Assembly: GCA_902373525.1 (NCBI GenBank) | Contig: CABKMN010000008.1 | Coordinates: forward strand, 5,405-69,404 | Source of the DNA: an uncultured Bilophila sp. | GTDB taxonomy: Bacteria > Desulfobacterota > Desulfovibrionia > Desulfovibrionales > Desulfovibrionaceae | Length of the DNA: 64,000 nt | Direction: 5' to 3' | Shown here: positions 17,595 through 25,219 of the stretch, one piece after another | Position numbering within the stretch: the first letter of the stretch is position 1 | How the letters are laid out: the number at the start of each line of letters is the position of its first letter | The notes under the pieces: model-generated | Databases searched by the model: none | The model's input: only the letters and a program-made list of their open reading frames with translations | What the model was told of the DNA's origin: nothing | Program-made: the position numbers and the translations under genes

Positions 17595-18803
17595 GTGAGC
17601 CAGATAACCAGTCCGAACTATCGCAAGGCGTTTATCCTCGTGACGACCCTGTTTTTCATGTGGGGGTTGTCCTACGGGCTGATCGACGTGCTGAACAAAC
17701 ATTTTCAGATGACGCTCAACGTGTCCAAGGCGCAGTCCGGCCTCATTCAGGCCGCGTATTTCGGGGCCTACTTCGTCATCGCGATCCCCGCCGGGCTGTT
17801 CATGGAGTGGAAGGGCTACAAGGCGGGCATCCTGTGCGGCCTGTGCCTGTACGCAATCGGGGCGCTGCTGTTCGTCCCGGCGGCGGGCGTAGCCAGCTTC
17901 CACTTTTTCCTGTTCGCCCTGTTCGTCATCGCGCTGGGGCTCGGGTGTCTGGAAACGGCGGCGAACTCCTATTCCTCCGCGCTCGGCTCGCAGGAAACGG
18001 CGGAAACCCGGCTCAACCTCTCCCAGTCCTTCAACGGGCTCGGGCAATTCACCGGGCCGCTGCTCGGCGGGCTGCTGTTCTTCGGCGGCGACGAAAGCGC
18101 CGGGGGCGGCGGGCTGGAGGCGGTCAGGCTGACCTATGTGGGCATCGCCTGCGTGGTGATCCTGCTGGCGATCCTGTTCGCCAAGACGGACCTACCCGAC
18201 CTGCGCGAGAGCGAGGCGGCGGAAGAGGCGTCCGGCAAACAGTCCATGCTGGAGCACAGGGAATTTCTCGCGGGCGTGTTCGCGCAGTTCGTCTACGTGG
18301 CGGCGCAGGTGGGGATCGGCGCGTTCTTCATCAACCTGAGCATCGAATGCTGGCCCGGCGGCACGGCGCAGCAGGGCGCGTTTTTCCTCTCCGTCGCCAT
18401 GCTCTGCCTGCTCATCGGGCGCTTCGTCAGCACGGGCATCATGACCCGGGTCGTCCCCGCCAAACTGCTCATGATCTACGGCATCGTCTGCGTGATCCTG
18501 ACGGCGGTGGTGTTCGCGGCCATCGACTACGTGTCGGTGATCGCGCTCATCGCGGTGTTCTTCTTCATTTCCATCATGTTCCCCACCATCTTCGCGATGG
18601 GCACCAAGAACCTCGGCACGAAGAAGAAGCTCGGCGGCTCGTACATGATCATGGCCATCGTGGGCGGGGCGATCATGCCCTATTTCATGGGATTGATCGC
18701 GGACCACGTACACACGGCCACGGCGTTCATCCTGCCGTTGTGCTGCTTTGCCATCGTCGTCCTGTACGGCGCGATCTACGGCAAGCTGGTGAACGAAGGA
18801 TAG
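17595..18803 (+). CDS. fucP: FucP-family L-fucose:H+ symporter
   Basis: A 402-residue 12-helix major facilitator of the FucP/GluP group. The transport-essential acidic residues appear in the expected places: Asp in GLIDVLNKHF (helix 1) and Glu in GCLETAANSY (helix 4). It begins with GTG at 17595, supported by GAGGAAGG 5 bases before it; no ATG is near. It is tightly spaced after the SDR, so co-transcribed. The import of L-fucose or a close sugar is the most likely function. Confidence 0.87.
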   Translation: MSQITSPNYRKAFILVTTLFFMWGLSYGLIDVLNKHFQMTLNVSKAQSGLIQAAYFGAYFVIAIPAGLFMEWKGYKAGILCGLCLYAIGALLFVPAAGVASFHFFLFALFVIALGLGCLETAANSYSSALGSQETAETRLNLSQSFNGLGQFTGPLLGGLLFFGGDESAGGGGLEAVRLTYVGIACVVILLAILFAKTDLPDLRESEAAEEASGKQSMLEHREFLAGVFAQFVYVAAQVGIGAFFINLSIECWPGGTAQQGAFFLSVAMLCLLIGRFVSTGIMTRVVPAKLLMIYGIVCVILTAVVFAAIDYVSVIALIAVFFFISIMFPTIFAMGTKNLGTKKKLGGSYMIMAIVGGAIMPYFMGLIADHVHTATAFILPLCCFAIVVLYGAIYGKLVNEG

Positions 18804-18808
18804 CCGGT

Positions 18809-18905
18809 CCGCAGCCCTTCCGCCTGGCGGGGAGCTTCGTTCCGGCGGAGTGAAGCCGTTTCAGCATGGGGAGGCGGCCTGTCCCCGCCAGACGGAAGGG
18901 CTGCG
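18809..18905. promoter_or_regulatory. large intercistronic hairpin between fucP and the aldolase gene
   Basis: CCGCAGCCCTTCCG and CTGGCGGGGA in the left arm (18809-18833) pair with TCCCCGCCAG and CGGAAGGGCTGCGG in the right arm (18882-18905), about 24 paired bases enclosing about 48 bases. It could protect the upstream mRNA or set the ratio between fucP and the aldolase. No T run follows, so it is not a typical terminator. Confidence 0.6.
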
Positions 18906-18945
18906 GAACACCAGAGGGATTCCCTCGCAACAGGCAGGAGGCATC

Positions 18946-19836
18946 ATGTCGGAACCAAAGAGATACACGGGCGTGTGGTGCCCGTCCGTCACGCCGTTCG
19001 ACAAGGACGGGAAACTCGATCTCGCCGCGCTGGAAACGCATTTCGCCCGCCTGTCGGACGCCGGGATCGACGGCATCCTGCTCATGGGAAGCATCGGCGA
19101 ATTCACGGCCCTGAGCATGGACGAACGGCTCAGCCTGCTCCATGCGGCGCGGGACATGAGCCGTCTGCCTCTGATCGCCAACGTGTCCGCCACGTGCCTC
19201 GACGACATGGCCCGCCTGTCGGACACGGCCTATTCGGAAGGCTACGACGCGGTGATGGTGCTGCCGCACTACTATTTCGCCCAGACCCCGCGCCAGCTCG
19301 AAGCCTATTTCGACATGCTGGACGCCCGGTTCGAGGGGGAATGGCTGATCTACAACTTTCCGGCGCGCACGGGCTGCGACGTGGACGCCGCGCTCGTCGC
19401 CAAGCTCGCCGCGCGGTTTTCCCGGTTCATGGGGATCAAGGATACGGTGGACTGCGCTTCCCACACGCGGGCCATCGTGCGCGCGGTCGCGGACGTGCGA
19501 CCCGACTTTTCGGTGCTGTGCGGCTTCGACGAGTATTTCATCCCCAATCTCATGAACGGCGGAGACGGCGTTCTGTCCGGCCTGAACAACGTGGTGCCCG
19601 AGCTGTTCATGGGGGCGAAGAAGGCCTTCCGAGACGGCGATCTGGCGGGCGTGGCCGCGGCGCATAAGGAAATCGGGCGACTGTCCGCGATCTACGCCAT
19701 CGGGGACGATTTCGTGACGACCATCAAGACGGCGGTATCGCTCAAGTCCGGCGGTCTCGAACCCGTTTCGCGCGGGTACGGCGGCAAGCTCGACGACGCG
19801 CAGATCGGCGAGGTGAAGCGGCTTTTCAGCCTGTAG
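18946..19836 (+). CDS. DapA/NAL-family aldolase (2-keto-3-deoxy sugar acid aldolase)
   Basis: A 296-residue (beta/alpha)8 protein of the dihydrodipicolinate synthase / N-acetylneuraminate lyase family. The Schiff-base Lys is in FMGIKDT, and the catalytic Tyr and substrate-carboxylate loop are in IYNFPARTG and LLMGSIGEFTALS. GCAGGAGG precedes the ATG. As the last operon gene it would split 2-keto-3-deoxy-L-fuconate into pyruvate and L-lactaldehyde, as proposed for the homologous Campylobacter gene. A role in lysine synthesis is unlikely in this context. Confidence 0.85.
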   Translation: MSEPKRYTGVWCPSVTPFDKDGKLDLAALETHFARLSDAGIDGILLMGSIGEFTALSMDERLSLLHAARDMSRLPLIANVSATCLDDMARLSDTAYSEGYDAVMVLPHYYFAQTPRQLEAYFDMLDARFEGEWLIYNFPARTGCDVDAALVAKLAARFSRFMGIKDTVDCASHTRAIVRAVADVRPDFSVLCGFDEYFIPNLMNGGDGVLSGLNNVVPELFMGAKKAFRDGDLAGVAAAHKEIGRLSAIYAIGDDFVTTIKTAVSLKSGGLEPVSRGYGGKLDDAQIGEVKRLFSL

Positions 19837-19861
19837 CCCGCACCGGAATGCGGATGCATTG

Positions 19862-19900
19862 CGCGCCGTCCGTGGACAACGGGCGGCGCGGACTTATTTT
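19862..19900 (+). terminator. terminator of the fucose-type operon
   Basis: An 11-bp stem, CGCGCCGTCCG (19862-19872) with CGGGCGGCGCG (19880-19890), followed by GACTTATTTT. A second, weaker hairpin ending in six T follows at about 19910-19936. Confidence 0.8.
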
Positions 19901-19961
19901 CGGAAACGGCGGCTCGCAATGCGCGGGCCTTTTTTCTGGAAATCAGCTTCGGACCGGATTC

Positions 19962-20762
19962 ATGTTCACGGACATCCATACCCATGCGTTTCACCCGAAA
20001 AGAGCCCACCATGCGGTGGCTCATCTGAACGAAACCTATCAGGTGCATTGCGTCGGCGAAGGCACCGTCGAAGACCTGCTTGCGCGGGAGAAGCGTTCCG
20101 GCATCGGGCGGTGCGTGGTGCTGTGCGCGGCGACCACGCCGGGGCAGGTCGTGCCCGCCAACGACTACGCCGTCAGTCTCCAGCGCGCCCATCCCGAGAT
20201 CGTCGCCTTCGGCACCATCCATCCCGGCTACGAGGCGTGGGAAAGCCAGTTTGAGCGGTTGAAGGCGGCGGGCATCCGGGGGCTCAAGCTGCACTCGGAC
20301 TTTCAGCATTTCCGGCTGGACGATCCCCGTCTGTCGCCTCTTTTCGAGGCGGCGCAGGACGAGTTTCTCTTTCTGTTCCACATCGGGGACAACGTGCCGC
20401 CGGAGCGCAACCCGTCCTGTCCGTACAAGCTGGCGGCCCTGCTGGATCGGTTTCCCCGGCTTCGTTGCATCGCGGCGCATCTCGGGGGCTACCGGCAGTG
20501 GGAGCACTCTCTCAAGGCGCTGGTGGGGCGCGACGTCTGGCTGGATACGTCGAGCTGCACGCCTTTCATCGATCCGGCCCTGCTCCGCGAAATCCTCCGC
20601 AGGCATCCGCAGGATCGCATTCTTTTCGGCAGCGACTACCCCCTCTACGATCCCGGAGACGCCCTCATGCGCCTTCAGGAGATGGCCGGGCTTTCCGACG
20701 CCGTTCTCGACCGCTATTGCAGCAACGCCGATGCGTTGTTCGGGGCGCAGGGTGGGGCGTGA
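19962..20762 (+). CDS. amidohydrolase_2-family metal-dependent hydrolase
   Basis: A 266-residue TIM-barrel hydrolase. The N-terminal DIHTHAF provides the metal HxH pair, RGLKLHSDFQ and FHIGDN further ligands, and ILFGSDYPLYDP the conserved Asp. Related proteins include decarboxylases and lactone hydrolases of the ACMSD/COG2159 group. The start at MFTDIHTH is chosen because the metal motif is normally N-terminal; the ribosome site is poor. It lies after the terminators of the sugar operon, so separate expression is expected. Confidence 0.78.
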   Translation: MFTDIHTHAFHPKRAHHAVAHLNETYQVHCVGEGTVEDLLAREKRSGIGRCVVLCAATTPGQVVPANDYAVSLQRAHPEIVAFGTIHPGYEAWESQFERLKAAGIRGLKLHSDFQHFRLDDPRLSPLFEAAQDEFLFLFHIGDNVPPERNPSCPYKLAALLDRFPRLRCIAAHLGGYRQWEHSLKALVGRDVWLDTSSCTPFIDPALLREILRRHPQDRILFGSDYPLYDPGDALMRLQEMAGLSDAVLDRYCSNADALFGAQGGA

Positions 20763-20767
20763 AGATT

Positions 20768-20819
20768 GGGGAGGGAGAGAGGGAACCTTTCTGAAGAAAG
20801 GTTCCCTCTCCCCCTCCCC
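20768..20819. repeat. recurrent intergenic hairpin, copy 2
   Basis: GAGAGGGAACCTTTC (20777-20791), loop TGAA, GAAAGGTTCCCTCTC (20796-20810), flanked by further G/C-rich pairing. It acts as a probable terminator and lies just outside the Mu-like element. Confidence 0.7.
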
Positions 20820-20844
20820 AAACCCCTCCCTCTCTATAAGTTGA

Positions 20845-20882
20845 CACTTCGATTGTGAAACGTTGACATTGAATTTGTGAAT
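20845..20882. repeat. Mu-attR-like end: two tandem transposase sites
   Basis: CACTTCGATTGTGAAA (20845-20860) and CATTGAATTTGTGAAT (20867-20882), each preceded by TTGA. They match the inverted sites at the other end at 14/16 and about 12/16. A third TTGACA lies at 20888. Confidence 0.72.
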
Positions 20883-20894
20883 TCAGGTTGACAA

Positions 20895-20930
20895 AAAAGG
20901 GGCGTTGCTTTTTACAGCAACGCCCCTTTT
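20895..20930. terminator. bidirectional terminator at the left end of the element
   Basis: AAAAGGGGCGTTGC (20895-20908) pairs with GCAACGCCCCTTTT (20917-20930). It ends leftward transcription of the element's operon and blocks read-in from the host. Confidence 0.85.
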
Positions 20931-20943
20931 GCTCCGGATGCCT

Positions 20944-21459
20944 CTACCAAAATCGGGATGCCTCTTCATCTGAAAGTTGAATATGCTCAAAACCGCCTTG
21001 AGGCGCGCGAACGACCGCCAGATATTTCCAGCCCGTCCCATCATCTATCCGTTCATAGTCATCCGTTACAATTCGTTTACATTCTGGAAAAAGGTCAAGT
21101 ACACATTCACAAAGACGGATTCCTGTACACCGGAAAAGCAGAGCTTCCTCAGGACTGATATCCTCATCCCCCTCTTCATAAGGGCCAGAAAGGCGAAAGG
21201 CTCCCCAGAGCCCCCAGAAGTGAAGAGCCCTTGTCATTTCAAGGCCCAAAGGTATCTCTTCGTCATCGTCTTTACATGTCCCGCTATGATAAAATCCTAC
21301 CGCTTCTTCATAGGTAAAATAGGGTTCTTTGGTGATTTTCTCAAGATACCGTGGCTCTGTTGTATCCACTTCAAAGATGGAAATGATAGTTTCTATAAAC
21401 TCCTTTGAAGTTTTTTCAAAATACGGTGTAAGTTTTTCAACTATTTCTTGAGAATTCAT
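20944..21459 (-). CDS. element-encoded hypothetical acidic protein
   Basis: A 171-residue acidic protein that I do not recognise. It is mostly helical in appearance and has a Cys pair near the middle (LFRCTGIRLCECV). The ATG at 21459 was chosen because GAGG lies 6 bases upstream. It is the last gene of the leftward operon and its start region abuts the preceding gene's stop. No signal peptide or membrane segment. Confidence 0.7.
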   Translation of the reverse strand: MNSQEIVEKLTPYFEKTSKEFIETIISIFEVDTTEPRYLEKITKEPYFTYEEAVGFYHSGTCKDDDEEIPLGLEMTRALHFWGLWGAFRLSGPYEEGDEDISPEEALLFRCTGIRLCECVLDLFPECKRIVTDDYERIDDGTGWKYLAVVRAPQGGFEHIQLSDEEASRFW

Positions 21460-21467
21460 ATGACACC

Positions 21468-21914
21468 TCACTCATCAAAATCATTCATCATTTTATATAC
21501 ATCATCAGCTTTGATTCTAACAGCCCGGGCCTTCAAGACGGTGAGTTTTGCCATATCTATATAACTATATATGGTTCTTATCGATACATTGAGACAATAG
21601 GCAGCCTGCTGTACTGTCAACACGTGAAAACGCTTCACCATTTCCATGGGAGACAGAGAAAAATATTGTCCCCTATAGGGCTGCTGCGGGCGCTTGGGGA
21701 CTGATTTAAATCCGGTTGAACAATCAACTGTACAATAATAACGTTCGCATCCGACGCAAGCAGCTTCCAAAGCATCTTTTCCCTCATAGAGCCACTTGGC
21801 AAAAAGAGGAGCGGGACATTTCAGCTGTTCGTAAACGCTGATGTCCACGCTCCCCTCATAAGGATGCCATCCTCTTTCAGTCAAGAACATAATGCGTTCA
21901 ATCTGACTGCCCAT
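21468..21914 (-). CDS. element-encoded Cys-cluster plus excisionase-type HTH protein
   Basis: A 148-residue protein. The middle has a cysteine cluster (ACVGCERYYCTVDC), which could bind zinc. The C-terminal 50 residues look like a MerR/excisionase-type helix-turn-helix (LTVQQAAYCLNVSIRTIYSYI followed by a basic wing). AAAGGAAAAAT precedes the ATG. A regulator of late genes or excision is possible; I have no closer match. Confidence 0.7.
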   Translation of the reverse strand: MGSQIERIMFLTERGWHPYEGSVDISVYEQLKCPAPLFAKWLYEGKDALEAACVGCERYYCTVDCSTGFKSVPKRPQQPYRGQYFSLSPMEMVKRFHVLTVQQAAYCLNVSIRTIYSYIDMAKLTVLKARAVRIKADDVYKMMNDFDE

Positions 21915-21923
21915 ATTTTTCCT

Positions 21924-22751
21924 TTATATGAGGTAGGCGGGGTTTTCCGGTTTTTCTGAATCTTGCTTTTGGCTTTCAGTATAGTGTTTGGGCGGCATGA
22001 GCATTGAAAAGTCGTAAAAGCAAGGGCTAATAGGGCGCTTGTCGAGAAGTTCCGCCAGAGCCTCTACAGCATGGACAGGGCTCTCCTGATCGGCAAATTG
22101 GATCATGGTATCCGCATCAAGCAGCGCTTCAGCAAATGGCATGAGCAAACCCATTTCCGAGGGGGGAACTTTCCCCTTTCCTACGAGTTCGGTCAGGCTG
22201 TTCAAGCGATCTTCGCGTAACTTCTTTGCCTCCCGTGCTTTAAGCATTCGGATATGGTCTTTTGCCGCGCTGAGTTCCATTTTTAGCTGTTCTGTTTCCG
22301 AATCAAGGGGTGGCCTTAATTGCGCCGCGCTGAATTCAATAACAATCGGTTTCTCTTCACTGGCAAAAGAAACTTCGCGCAGCCCGGAAATGGCGGGCTG
22401 GACTGCTCCCAGAAGGCCGACATGGGCGATGTGTTCTTTATTTGAGGTCAACGCAATAGAGACATTTTTGAAATGTCCACCCTCAACAAGTTTCTTCGCG
22501 TCTTCATGAACCTGTTTGAATTTTGCCTGAAGCACGTTCCCCGCACATCGTAACGCCTCCACCCAGCCGAAAGCTGGGGCGCTGGTTTTGGGGTGCCCGA
22601 AGACCAGCGGGATACGTCGGGATCCTTCTTCAAACGAGGCAATCAGTCTGTCAAAATCAGAGGTTGTAAGGGTTTGAGACCGCCCGTAGCTGTCATCAAA
22701 AGTCCCTTCTCGGGCAATATCGATCCATGTGTTTTTAGAAGATTCGGTCAT
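21924..22751 (-). CDS. Mu gpI-like prohead protease/scaffold
   Basis: A 275-residue protein resembling the Mu I protein family, which carries a protease and overlapping scaffold. The family block GGHFKNVSIALTSNKEHI followed by HVGLLGAVQPAISGL is recognisable at about residues 90-125. The C-terminal half (about 145-200) is a charged helical segment with scaffold character. AGGAGAAG precedes the ATG. It follows the capsid gene, whereas in Mu the protease gene precedes the capsid gene. Confidence 0.75.
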   Translation of the reverse strand: MTESSKNTWIDIAREGTFDDSYGRSQTLTTSDFDRLIASFEEGSRRIPLVFGHPKTSAPAFGWVEALRCAGNVLQAKFKQVHEDAKKLVEGGHFKNVSIALTSNKEHIAHVGLLGAVQPAISGLREVSFASEEKPIVIEFSAAQLRPPLDSETEQLKMELSAAKDHIRMLKAREAKKLREDRLNSLTELVGKGKVPPSEMGLLMPFAEALLDADTMIQFADQESPVHAVEALAELLDKRPISPCFYDFSMLMPPKHYTESQKQDSEKPENPAYLI

Positions 22752-22760
22752 GTTCTTCTC

Positions 22761-23753
22761 CTATGCGTTAATAACGGTAGCGTGACAGATGCCCTTCACG
22801 TTCACGACGGGGAACGGCTTGCCTTCACTAATAAGCTTGATTCCGCTGGGATCGTCGCTTTTTACTGGTTTGATGAAAAAGGGCATGGCCCTGAGGTTGA
22901 CTTCCAAATCATCCACGGCACAATAGACAAGCCGATGTCCTGCATCTTTAGCTATCATGATCACCTCATCGGACCTGATGACCGGAACCATCTGTTCCGT
23001 ATGCGGATTCCGGTAGGTTTCGCTTCGCTCGGAGACAAGGAACCCGGCAATATTCAGCTTGTCACTCTCGACCGTTACCTTGAGAGAGGATTTTTCAGGG
23101 TGAACCTGCGCAAGCGCTACAACCTTTTCGAAAGCATCTTCTCCCGCCCACAGCTCAATATCCGCGCCGTAACCTTCGCTTCTGAGCATCTTGCACATGG
23201 CCTTGAATGTATTGAAAATATCTGTAATTGTTACGCCGCTGGCATTCCAGAGTTTCAGACCGGACATATCAAGCTGAAGCGGCGTACCGAACTCGATCAA
23301 ATAGTTCTCGAATCTCCCCCCAGCCAGATGAACAGGCCATGAAATACTTCCGGTCAGGGCTACCGAACAAATGGCCTCCACAGTCTTCAGGTATCGTCTG
23401 CGCATAACATCGGTCGTATTTTGTGCCCATACAGATTGTGAGCCACAGTTGAGCGCTTTGAGATCATTCAAATCCTTTGCAGAAATGAATTGCGAATGCC
23501 GTACCGGAAGAGGTTCATATACCGTTACTTCATAGCTGTTATTGTTTATTTCCAGAGACGGCATACCCCGGCGAATAACAGGGAGTTCATGAAGATCAGC
23601 CAATACATCTTCTTTCGCTACGGATGAAAAGGGCAACTGCGTTCTGTTGGAAAAGATGGTGTCCATTACAGGGAGGTTCAGTTTAGGAAGATTCTGAAGC
23701 GTCTGTATAATAAGCTCAGACGTAAAGAGCGTTTTGATAAAATCGTTTTGCAT
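22761..23753 (-). CDS. lambda gpE-like major capsid protein
   Basis: A 330-residue protein with features of the phage major capsid protein E family: QTLQNLPKLNLPVMDTIFSNRTQ at the start, a central region with VIRRGMPS, and a conserved C-terminal part ending in GICHATVIN. The ATG at 23753 is preceded by GAGG with 6-base spacing; a GTG 12 bases upstream is less likely. No portal or terminase gene flanks it, which is unusual for a complete phage. Confidence 0.75.
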   Translation of the reverse strand: MQNDFIKTLFTSELIIQTLQNLPKLNLPVMDTIFSNRTQLPFSSVAKEDVLADLHELPVIRRGMPSLEINNNSYEVTVYEPLPVRHSQFISAKDLNDLKALNCGSQSVWAQNTTDVMRRRYLKTVEAICSVALTGSISWPVHLAGGRFENYLIEFGTPLQLDMSGLKLWNASGVTITDIFNTFKAMCKMLRSEGYGADIELWAGEDAFEKVVALAQVHPEKSSLKVTVESDKLNIAGFLVSERSETYRNPHTEQMVPVIRSDEVIMIAKDAGHRLVYCAVDDLEVNLRAMPFFIKPVKSDDPSGIKLISEGKPFPVVNVKGICHATVINA

Positions 23754-23761
23754 ATAATACC

Positions 23762-24133
23762 TCACAGCTTGTTATTTTCAATGTTTTTTCTTTTTAAATG
23801 TTCTTTCCAATATGCAGATTGCACATTGTCGGGAAGTGAAGAAAGGCATTCAAAGAAAAATCTATAATCTTTGTACATTTGCATATAGTCATCATGCACT
23901 TTATTTATGTGCTCATCACATTTATCTATTTGTTTTTCATAGTGATGAATTTCTTTTTCCAGTTTTTCGTTTAAATTTTTAATATTTTCTTGATGAAGAA
24001 ACTTTTTCCGCGTTTCGTGAAGTTCTGCTTCGAGGTCAAGAATACGGATAGCTAGTTCGTTTATAGAATATTTTTCTTCTTTTTCTTTATGTCTGTATTG
24101 GGTGGCTGAGACAGAAAGACGGCGCAGCTTCAT
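23762..24133 (-). CDS. element-encoded coiled-coil hypothetical protein
   Basis: A 123-residue, highly charged protein with a predicted coiled coil from about residue 25 to 85 (ELAIRILDLEAELHETRKKF onward). The ATG has AAGGAG 7 bases upstream. It overlaps or abuts its neighbours, as expected for one operon. Function unknown. Confidence 0.65.
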   Translation of the reverse strand: MKLRRLSVSATQYRHKEKEEKYSINELAIRILDLEAELHETRKKFLHQENIKNLNEKLEKEIHHYEKQIDKCDEHINKVHDDYMQMYKDYRFFFECLSSLPDNVQSAYWKEHLKRKNIENNKL

Positions 24134-24144
24134 AGCAATTCTCC

Positions 24145-25110
24145 TTACATCAAGCCGCCAAGTTCCGACCAAGCGTTTTCAATATGCAGGGCGCTTACCT
24201 TATTTTCGCCTTCATCCAGCATAAGGAATGCCATACGCAATACCTTGGTGAGCCCACGCAATGCGCCCGCCTTTGTTCCGATTTCATGGCACAGGGTTCG
24301 GGCCTTGGCATCAGCGACTCCCCATGCGTCAAGCAGAGTGTCAATATCGCCCAACGCTGGAGCCGTAAGGCGTTCCCTACGGCCTATTTTGCTGAAAAGT
24401 TGCGCGAAATGCGCTTTTCTCGATCCGCCTGTCAGCTGCGTGTACACGCTTTCGTTGCCCATAAAGACAAGCCCGACGCCTGATGCGTCGTAAAGGCTTC
24501 TGAGTGCGTCGAGGCAGGTCACGGGAAGGTGTTGCGCCTCATCAATGACAATCAAGCCCCCCGTGCCTTCCACACGCGAAATAACGGCATTTTCCGTCCG
24601 TGACGCACTGGCGGGAACGCCATTGACGCCCACGGCATAGGCCACGCGTTCAAGGCAAGCCGTCACGCTGATAACGGAAGGCGTCATGGTGGCGATCCAG
24701 ACATTCGGGTTGTCCTCCTAGTAGCGACGGGCCGTAAGCGTTTTCCCCAGCCCTGCGCCGCCGTAGACAATGGAGATATCCGCCATACGCTGTGCATATC
24801 TGAGAGCATTCAGAACCCTGTTTGCCGTAGGTGTAGGCATCCATGAAGGTGAGGATGGTATACATCCCGAAGCAGCCTGTTCTTCGCGCTCCAGCATGGA
24901 TTTCAGCCATATCGACAATTCCTGCGCCGTGGCAGCGGTATTGCCCTTGTATTTCCCAGCAATCCACTGATTAAGTCGGGCGGGCGTCACGCCGGATTCC
25001 CGTGCGAGGCGGGCTTGGCTGATTCCGTGCCTGTGCATGACCTTCAGAATGTCTTCCCGAAGTTCATTTTCCTGCACCGTTTGCATGGCTTCCTTTTCAT
25101 TTTCGGACAT
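24145..25110 (-). pseudogene. MuB-like transposition ATPase interrupted by in-frame TAG
   Basis: A DNA-transposition activator of the MuB/IstB AAA+ type. The N-terminal HTH (about 18-65) and Walker A VYGGAGLGKTLTARRY are in the first 130 codons. Codon 131 (24718-24720) is TAG. The same frame then continues without a shift through EDNPNVWIATMTPS, Walker B LIVIDEAQHLP and the sensor region to TGA at 24145, about 321 codons in all. Thus the gene is broken by one stop codon only. Readthrough or reinitiation at ATG 24687, which would lack Walker A, would be needed for any product. MuB delivers target DNA to MuA, so transposition should be impaired. Confidence 0.85.
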
Positions 25111-25219
25111 GGTAGTAGTATACCTCTTGTGTTTGGGGAGTTATCCCCTGTTGCGTGTCCGCGCCTCTTTGAAGGCCGGAACACCTTTAAGGCCTGATGC
25201 TGCTACATCGGGCCTTTTT

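Noticed and set aside
24718..24720. Pyrrolysine at the MuB TAG
   Set aside because: Pyl is so far known mainly from methylamine methyltransferases; a phage ATPase is an unlikely user, and TAG ends many genes in this window. A nonsense mutation is simpler.
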